The notes below the pieces were generated by a model. The model was given only the letters and a program-made list of their open reading frames with translations, did not search any database and was not told the origin of the DNA. Made by a program: the position numbers and the translations under genes. Shown in pieces: positions 57,585 through 64,000 of a stretch of DNA of 64,000 nucleotides. Location of the stretch: the NCBI GenBank assembly GCA_013399875.1, contig VXAZ01001048.1, positions 124,001 to 188,000 of the forward strand, read 5' to 3'. The stretch comes from Gymnorhina tibicen. Lineage: Eukaryota; Chordata; Aves; Passeriformes; Artamidae. Position 1 is the stretch's first letter. Every line of letters begins with the position of its first letter.

Positions 57585-58283
57585 GAGTTAATAACTTCAT
57601 TAATGGCCTGGGACAGGGTGCCTCATCAGCCAGTCTGGGATGACACCAACTGGGAGCAGTGGCTGACACCCCAGATGGTGGTGGGGATGCTTGTGGGCCA
57701 TTCAAGGGACCTCAGCAGCCTGGAGAACTGAGCTGAGAAGAATTTCATGAAGGAATCTCAAGACGGATGCAAACCGCTGCCCCTGGGGAGGAATAACCCC
57801 AGGCAGCAGCACAGGCTGGGGCCCAGCCAGCTCTGCAGGGAAGGGCCATGGGGCTCTGGTGGATCTCAGGCTCCCCATGAGCTCGGGATGCACCTCGCAG
57901 TGCTGGAGGCCAAAGTCTGTCCTTGGGCTGTGCTGGGCAGAGCATGGCCAGCAGCTCAGGGGAGGTTGTCCTTCCCTCTGCTGAGCACGGAGAGGCCACA
58001 TTTGGAGTTCTGGGCCCAGTTCTGTACCCCCCAGAGCAAGAAAAACATGGATTTAATGGAATGAGTCCAGCAAAAGTCCATTCAGTTGATTAAAACACTT
58101 TTTTTTCAGCGTGAAGAAGGTCAAGCATGGGTTGCCCAGAGAGGCTGTGTACTCTCCAGTTTGTAGATATCCAAAACCTGACATGGTCCTGGGCAACCTG
58201 CTCAGGTGAACCTACTCGAGCAGGGCTTGGACTAGAGCACCTCCAAATGTGGCTTCAGCCTGAGAGATTCTGTGATTCTGTGG
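57585..58283 (+). mobile_element. CR1 LINE fragment including reverse-transcriptase remnant
   Basis: Sense CR1 of about 700 bp. It carries the decayed end of the reverse-transcriptase frame ('cttcattaatggcctgggac', then gatgacaccaactggg, matching the conserved DDT region), then 'ggccacatttggagttctgg', 'gttgcccagagaggctgtgt', and the terminal gagattctgtgattctgtgg. Multiple stops and frameshifts make it inactive. Confidence 0.88.
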
Positions 58284-58746
58284 TAGATTTGGCCACTAAG
58301 GATCCTGAGCTCCTCCTGCCTTGTGCAAGGATAAGTCTGGTCAAATCTGAGAAGCCAGACTGAGAACAAACACTGTTGGGTTATGGCAGAGCCTGTCAGA
58401 AATAATAACCTGGCTGATTCCATTAGGAAATTTGTTATTTTGGGAAGGGAGTATAAAACTTCATAAAATAAGAAAACATTTGATCATCAAAGAACTCTTA
58501 GAAAGAATGTGAACCTGCTTGCACTGAGCAAAACTCATTTTTAGCCCGGGTTCATGAAGAACAAAGACTGCTGGGATCACACAGGCTCGTCTGCCTGCCC
58601 CTCTGCCTGAGTGAGCTCCAGGCACATTGGGAAGGGAGGAGAGGTCTCAGAGACAGGAGGTGTCACAAAAACCTGCAGCTGAGGAAGAGAATTCGATGCT
58701 GTTGGTTCTTCTCTGTGGGAAAGGCAGGGACAGCTCCACCCTGACC
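58284..58746. other. Unique DNA, no feature seen
   Basis: No gene or transposon recognised before the duplicated 178-bp segment. Confidence 0.4.
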
Positions 58747-58924
58747 TGCCCCTCCTTTGGTGCATATGGCTCTGGCCTGGGTCACAGACACCCTTGGACA
58801 GCCGTGCTCGGCGGCAAAGTCCCGTGCAAGGCTCTGCCCTGCGTTTGCTTTGAGTGCTCAATAGCTGAGGAGTGTACAGGTTGTGGAGGTCACTGGGTCT
58901 GCAGTCTCACTTCCGTTGCCAAAA
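58747..58924 (+). repeat. 178-bp non-CR1 duplicated segment, copy 2
   Basis: Inverted partner of 17718-17895. The first 115 or so and last 48 or so bases are identical between copies, and the six differences cluster at about 58862-58877. An A-rich run (aaaactgaataaaaaaagaa) follows directly, which could be the remains of a retroposition tail. Copy 1 lacks it. The frame through it is cysteine-rich and open, with unknown significance. Confidence 0.85.
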
Positions 58925-59019
58925 CTGAATAAAAAAAGAATATTAAAAGATAAAAATTACACACTTGAATCTATACCAAAATTTTGGGTTTAAACCTACT
59001 GCTGAAAAAGGAACTCATA
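58925..59019. other. A-rich spacer
   Basis: A-rich sequence between the duplicated segment and a CR1 tail, with nothing else seen. Confidence 0.4.
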
Positions 59020-59082
59020 AGGCCAGGAGCTGGACTGGATGGTCCTTGGGGGTCCCTTCCAGCTCCGGAAATTATGTGATGA
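59020..59082 (+). mobile_element. CR1 LINE 3' end, short
   Basis: Sense type B stub: aggccaggagctggactgga, 'ggggtcccttccagctccgg', then atgtgatgat. Confidence 0.78.
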
Positions 59083-59098
59083 TATTGTAAATGTATTG

Positions 59099-59162
59099 GG
59101 AACAGAGGGGGAAGGGATGGGGAGAGAGGAGAAAAAGGGGAGGGGGGAAGGGGAGGAAAGGT
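59099..59162 (+). repeat. Purine-rich low-complexity tract
   Basis: About 60 bases almost entirely A and G, with long G runs (gggggg). Both strands give low-complexity translations. Confidence 0.85.
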
Positions 59163-59314
59163 GCTGAAAAAACCATTATTTTTCCAATGAAAAGTGTTTA
59201 CAGCCAAAAAAATGTGATCTTTCTGTTTGAAACACAGAATATGGACCAGTCTGGATCTGGGACATTCCACTTTCAGTGGGAAGTCACCAGTATTCTTCTA
59301 TCTTGTTGTTAAAT

Positions 59315-59336
59315 CTATTATTATTATTATTATTAC
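59315..59336 (+). repeat. (ATT)n microsatellite
   Basis: About seven ATT units. Confidence 0.88.
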
Positions 59337-61334
59337 TACATATTTCAGGTCTGGAGGGGGCTTGGAAGGGGCTGAGCTGTTCCCTCCCCTGCAGTGAATG
59401 GAGTTGATGGTGATGGAGACCCAGAGCCACAGGAGTCACATGGGGTTAACTGAACCCAGCTTTAACCCAGTCCTTGCGCTGGAGCAGATGAAATGTATTC
59501 CCAAATCTGCCACTTGAGTTCTGCCCAAGAGGAATCCCGTGGTCCATAGTCCTCTCCAAGGGAGGGAAATTCAGTGATGGAAAGTTTGCTTTAAAGGCTC
59601 CTTTCTGAGTGAGAATTCCACCACTCTGGCAAAGGAGCACAGGCCGGGAGCTGCCGAGGAGTCCCAAACGTTTGCTGGTCCCAGCAGGCAGTCCTGGCAT
59701 CCTGACAGTTTCATCCTTTTCTCTCCCCTGTCAGTCTGAAGGACCAGCTGGGGAGCTGGGAACTGCCCTTCAGTGAAGGGTCAGGGAATGAAGCAGGAAT
59801 TCTGACAGGCAGGAGCTGGGGAAGACACGCTCCCCACATGCTCAGGAGGCAGCAGAGCAGAGCATTTTGCTTTACAGATTTAAGGAAAATGTGGAAAGGA
59901 GAATCTGTCAAAGGCTTCAAATCCAAAAAGCCAGAATGTTTGGGCATCCTTCTAGCCAGGATCCCTTTATGGTCAGAGTGGGAATCCAGTGGAAACAGCT
60001 GTTCTTCTTTCACCCATGTGGAAAAATAATTTTTAAAATGTATAAATAAATAAAAACAAAGGAAAAAAAAAGAAAATGCAACCACAAACTACTTTTGTAG
60101 TTTGGTGCAGGGCTGGATAAAGGAGCACAGGTCAGAGCTAAGAATAGGAGCAGCTGCTATGTGTGGATTTAAATAGTGAAAAGGTCTGAGGCAGTAAATC
60201 AGGGCACCTGCTGAGGGCCTCCAGCGGGTCCAGACTTCAGACACAGGCAGGGAGAGAGGAAAGTGTTTGGAAATGAGTTGAAGCGGAGCTGCAAGGATAG
60301 AGCACTGTGGATGTTGCTGAACAGAAGGAAGCGAGGAACCCCAGAGAGGAAAGATAAATGCAGAAGAAAGCTCTGAAGTGTGTGCAGGAAATAATAAAAT
60401 GCAAATTGCCCCGTAAATAAAGGTGAGGACAGTTTGGAAAAAAACTCATCCGACCCAGCAGACAGCCAAGAGGAGGGAAAGGCAGCCAAGCAGGGAAGGG
60501 GAGAGGCTGCAAGAACTGTAGGGCAGCAAATTAAAGCTTCCCAGGCTGATGTGAGTGCAGAGAAGGAGCAAAGTCCTCAGCCAGCAGGTCCTTGTGAACT
60601 CAGGAGAGTCAGGGCAGCAGAGACACCGCTTGCCCAAGACTGCCAGGGGAACTGCAAATAAACCCTGAGTGATCCCAGGGAGCTGCAGGGAGGGACAGAG
60701 CAGCACGGCTGAGTGAGGACACAGGAACCATTCCCAGTGCCATGGCAAGGAGGCAGAAACCACAGAGCTCCTTCAGCTGCTCAGAGCAGAGCTGGAGCAC
60801 TGGGGGCAGTACGTGGATTTTCCAGGAGGTTCACTGCATCTCCTCCAGAAAGGCAGCAGTGCTGGGAGGGCAGAGGAGAACCTCTTGGGATACCTGAGTC
60901 CACAGGTTTGAAGTGGGGTCTAACCCAGAGCCAGCTCACAGCATGAGACCCACTGACATGGGAGAGCTGTCCACGTGTCACCTCCATCCCATCACGCACC
61001 CTAAATCTGCCCAAAGCTCATGGGCTCCACTGCTCCTGGCCAAGGGGCCTCAGGGGGTTAGATCCCCTGCCTGACTCTGCTCTGCTGTACTCCACCAGTG
61101 CCCACCTCACTGCCAGGGCTCCCCCTCACACCTCCAGGTTTAACTCAGACCTGAGAAGCTCAGGTGACACCTTTGGGGTGTAGCTGCTCTTCTCAGTGAA
61201 TTTTTAGCTCTTCAGGGAAAACATCCCCAGATTTAGTTTTATTTTTCCATCAGCTGATTGAGACCTTGAGCAAGCACTGGGGATGGTCCTGTCCAAATGA
61301 CTGCTAATCCCATGCAGGGCTGGTTACCCCAAAA

Positions 61335-61640
61335 GTGAGGTGGGGATCAATCCCTTTTCCCTGACAAGAGACAGGACCAGATGAAATAGCCTCAAGTCGC
61401 ACCAGGGGAGGTTTGGATTGAATATTAAAGAAGACTTATTCTGTGAAACAGTTGGCAATTATTGTCACAGGCTCCCCAGGGCAGTGGGGCAGTCACCATC
61501 CCTAGAAGTGTTCAAAAGCCATGTGGATGTGGCACTTGGGGACACAGTTTAGTGGTGAACCCTGTGGTGGTGCTGGGTTGACACTGGACTTGGTGATCTT
61601 AGAGGGCTTTTCCAACCGTAACTGTTCTGTCATTGTGTGA
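61335..61640 (+). mobile_element. CR1 LINE 3' fragment (older type)
   Basis: Sense type C tail with the classic CR1 3' UTR: 'agcctcaagtcgcaccaggg', 'gaggtttggattgaatatta', 'cagtcaccatccctagaagt', 'ggcacttggggacacagttt', 'gtgctgggttgacactggac', 'cttttccaaccgtaactgtt'. Confidence 0.95.
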
Positions 61641-62374
61641 AAACCCACAGGCTAATTTAGCAGGTTTATTAAACATCAAAGACTTAATGTGTGTCTTGTC
61701 AAGTTAAATTCCAAACCCTGGCCCTCATGGTGTGCCTGGGCACTGAGACCTCCAGGTTGAAAAGAAAACTTTTCCTTCACTCAGATGGAATGCTCCATCA
61801 CCCATCCAGGCTCTCCCCCTTCTCTGGATGCTCCTGGCCCTGTCCTCAGTGGGACCAGGGCTCTGTTTTGACACACAACCCTCTGCCTACATTTACAGCC
61901 CAGCCATGTGCTGCTTCCCCTGCACAAACCCCAGATTTTGGGTTGCACCCTCTGTACAAGGCCCCTCCCTGGGGGCTCCTGCCCACCCCAGCCTGTCCAG
62001 CTGGCTCCATCCCAGCAGTCTACTTTGGTCAAGGGGAGGGGACAGCTGCAGGGAACCACCCCCACGAGCTGATTAACACTCTCAGTTAGCACTGACCACA
62101 CCCACATCAGCCATTCAGACAGCTCTGTCCGTGTGCACACCAGCTCCCACGAGCAGTCCCTGTGTGCCTCCTTTCCAACCCCAGCACTGTTGGGACCGAG
62201 CCAAAGGTGCACTTCCCTGACTGGCACCCTCCTTCCCTGTCTAGATCTCTCCTTCCCTGACTTTGCAGTAGCTGGTTGATCAGCAGAACACTTTTATGGT
62301 CAATGGGAGGAGCAGAGAACAGGAAAGATTTGTGCTCCTTAGCTGCCAATAGAAGCAGAAAAGGAGATAACAGA
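61641..62374. other. Unique DNA, no feature seen
   Basis: No gene or transposon recognised. Overlapping frames of 132 and 148 codons on opposite strands. Confidence 0.4.
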
Positions 62375-62623
62375 TGAAAGAGGGCAGGCTTCGATGGGAT
62401 ATTGGGAAGGAATTGTTCCCTGGGAGGGTGGGGAGGCCCTGACACAGGGTGCCCAAAGAAGCTGTGGCTGCCCCTGGATCCCTGGAAGTGTCCAAGGCCA
62501 GGCTGGACAGGGCTTGGAGCAGCCTGGGACAGCGGAAGGTGTCCCTGCCCATGGCAGAGGTGGGAAGGGATGAGATTTAAGGTCTCTTCCCAGCCAAACC
62601 ATTCCATGATTCTGTGATCCCAT
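62375..62623 (+). mobile_element. CR1 LINE 3' fragment
   Basis: Sense type A tail, well preserved: 'atattgggaaggaattgttc', 'gtgcccaaagaagctgtggc', 'aagtgtccaaggccaggctg', 'tgtccctgcccatggcagag', ending attccatgattctgtgatcc. Confidence 0.95.
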
Positions 62624-63724
62624 GAACATGTGGACAGATGCTCTCCAGCCTTTCTCTACAGAACCAAAAACCCAGCCATGCAGTAAGTGCACAGAGCAAG
62701 ATTTTGCAGAGCAAGATTCCCCCTCATTTATTCCTCTGCTGTCCTCACCCTCAGGCTTCTCAGAGTTTGCTCAATGGGACCATGGGGTGTGATCACCCGG
62801 GCTAAACCTGCCCTGTGTGCTGGGCTGGGGTGGAGCCTCAAGGTTTGGCTTAGCCTATAGCTGCCACAGTGCCCAAATTGGGCAGTGCCTGGGCAGGAAA
62901 AGATCAGAAGTAAAAGAGGAGATGAGATTCGGTAATGAAGGTGGTTGAGGTGGAGCAGCACCTGGCAGGCACGTAGCCCTGAGTGCTCTGCTGGCCCCAG
63001 TGCTGGGTTCACGGGTTCCAGATTCCTCACACCATTGCGCTGTTGTTCAGTTTTGTGGAGAATGCCACAGTTAAGAGGGGCACCCACTCACCTGGGCACC
63101 AGCTTTAGCTGGAAGGAGGTTTTTAAAGGCTTTTGGAGCTTTTCCACCTGCCACCAGTGTCTCCCTCTCTGAGAGCTCCTCTACATTTCGATTTCATTTG
63201 ACTGCTTCTCCTCAGCAATATCCTGTCCTTGTTCAAGAGACTGGAAAATCTTTACGGTGTTAGAAACCTTCTCCCACACAAGGCCTGAAAGAACAGCCCA
63301 AGCTGCACCCCAGGCTGCTCTAAAAGATAGCATAGGCAAAATGACTTTTAACTTCCCATCCTAAACAGGTTTCCTGTGCTTTTGTAAATCCCTTCTCAAC
63401 GCTTTCTTCTTCCCAGCCTGGAAACTGGCACCGGACTGTGTGTGATGCAGCCTGTGCAGTTGTGACAGGACCCCAATTTAGACCCAGCTTTGAGGTGTCT
63501 CTGACTTGTCTTTTTCCCCAAATGAGCTCCCCAAAGAAGATCAGTCAGTTCTAGAGACAGGTATTATTTATAACCTGCATTAACTTTACACAGAAAGAAA
63601 AATCAAAGTGACAGAATAGAATTAGATCAGATAGAACAGACATGAAAAGGCTCATTAACAGCTCTCCCCCGCCTACAGAGCCCTTGCAAGTGGGTCCAGC
63701 TTTCCAGGCTCCCTTTCAGCCGAT
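62624..63724. other. Unique DNA; possible 3' UTR of the right-edge gene
   Basis: No transposon recognised. If the minus frame at the window edge is a terminal exon, its 3' UTR would lie here. Only an ATAAAT-type signal is near (minus strand around 63570), with no canonical AATAAA in the first 400 bases. Confidence 0.35.
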
Positions 63725-64000
63725 TCAGGCTTTCTGAGCTGCAGCAGACTCTGCACAGTCCTGGGAAATTTCATTCCTGGAAGTTTTATCTGTAGATAGT
63801 TCCGATTCTGGGTCTCTGGATGCCTGGCTGTTAATGCTGGGGCGCTTTTGGGGCTTCTTTATGTTCTTCCTCCTGCCTTGCAGGTCAGAAATGTGTCTGC
63901 CCAAGCTGATCTTGGGACAGGAGAGATTTCCTCTCTCCTGTGGGATCCATTTAACCATTGCATCCTTCCTCCAGAGGAACAAGACACATAAGGAACAAGC
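63725..64000 (-). CDS. Partial open frame, possible terminal exon
   Basis: A minus-strand frame is open from the window edge (64000) to a TGA at 63725-63727, about 91 codons, with the 5' side outside the window. Its composition is more protein-like than any other frame here. A hydrophobic start (ACSLCVLFLW) is followed by a polar, charged stretch rich in lysine, arginine, serine, glutamate and asparagine with a basic cluster KKPQKRP, as in a disordered cytoplasmic or nuclear tail. A possible splice acceptor (minus strand ...atcccacag) would start an exon about 40 bases before SCPKISLG, giving a last exon of about 70 codons. I do not recognise the family and no domain is visible. It could still be a chance frame. 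Confidence 0.3.
   Translation of the reverse strand, partial: ACSLCVLFLWRKDAMVKWIPQERGNLSCPKISLGRHISDLQGRRKNIKKPQKRPSINSQASRDPESELSTDKTSRNEISQDCAESAAAQKA

Larger units (their letters stand above)
59083..61334. other. Unique DNA with simple-sequence patches
   Basis: No gene recognised. Purine-rich patch at 59099-59162, (ATT)n at about 59315-59336, and A-rich run at 60043-60076. K/E/G-rich frames (for example 60434-60661) reflect purine bias. Confidence 0.4.

Noticed and set aside
1..64000. CRISPR arrays, bacterial operons, phage modules, tRNA or rRNA genes
   Set aside because: None visible. The regularly spaced similarities are CR1 copies or tandem repeats, and no tRNA box A/box B pair was recognised.

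Overview
This window is nuclear DNA from a bird, most likely a songbird (passerine) or close relative. The diagnosis rests on repeats. I recognise 36 truncated copies of the avian LINE CR1 on both strands. Their 3' ends carry the CR1 tail (octamer-like ATTCTGTG/ATTCTATG repeats). Retroviral long terminal repeats (LTRs), one assembly gap of 35 N and a long GGAT microsatellite are also present. There is no bacterial or phage-style gene organisation, no CRISPR array, and no tRNA or rRNA gene that I could see.

Layout. From 1 to about 24 kb there is unique sequence with 12 scattered CR1 tails. A 645-bp solo LTR (4768-5412) lies inside an older CR1 and is flanked by a perfect 5-bp target-site duplication. 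From 24 to 36 kb there are more CR1 tails and a long CR1-poor stretch (25.4-29.8 kb). Several AT-rich blocks here look like candidate conserved non-coding elements (near 26.1, 30.6, 32.5 and 35.4 kb), and an LTR-like unit sits near 31.6-31.9 kb. A CpG-island-like block lies at 35.78-36.17 kb. From 36 to 54 kb there are GC-rich unique DNA, CR1 tails, further enhancer-like AT-rich blocks (42.1, 43.1-43.4, 49.6-50.1 kb) and the GGAT array (47.69-47.98 kb). From 54.6 to 56.6 kb two different LTRs lie on the minus strand about 500 bp apart. From 57 to 64 kb there are more CR1 pieces, including one reaching into decayed reverse-transcriptase sequence. At the right edge a minus-strand reading frame is open into the next window and has protein-like composition.

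Genes. I cannot support any complete protein-coding gene. The best coding candidate is the partial frame at 63725-64000 on the minus strand, possibly the last exon of a gene lying to the right. The best promoter candidate is the CpG island near 36 kb. Almost all other open frames are chance frames in GC-rich sequence, or CR1, LTR or microsatellite DNA read in translation. The window therefore looks intergenic or intronic.

The most unusual signal is a pair of nearly identical 178-bp segments (17718-17895 and 58747-58924). They are about 41 kb apart, in opposite orientation, and unrelated to CR1. By eye they differ at 6 positions, all within about 16 bp. I found no new biological system that the sequence would justify naming.
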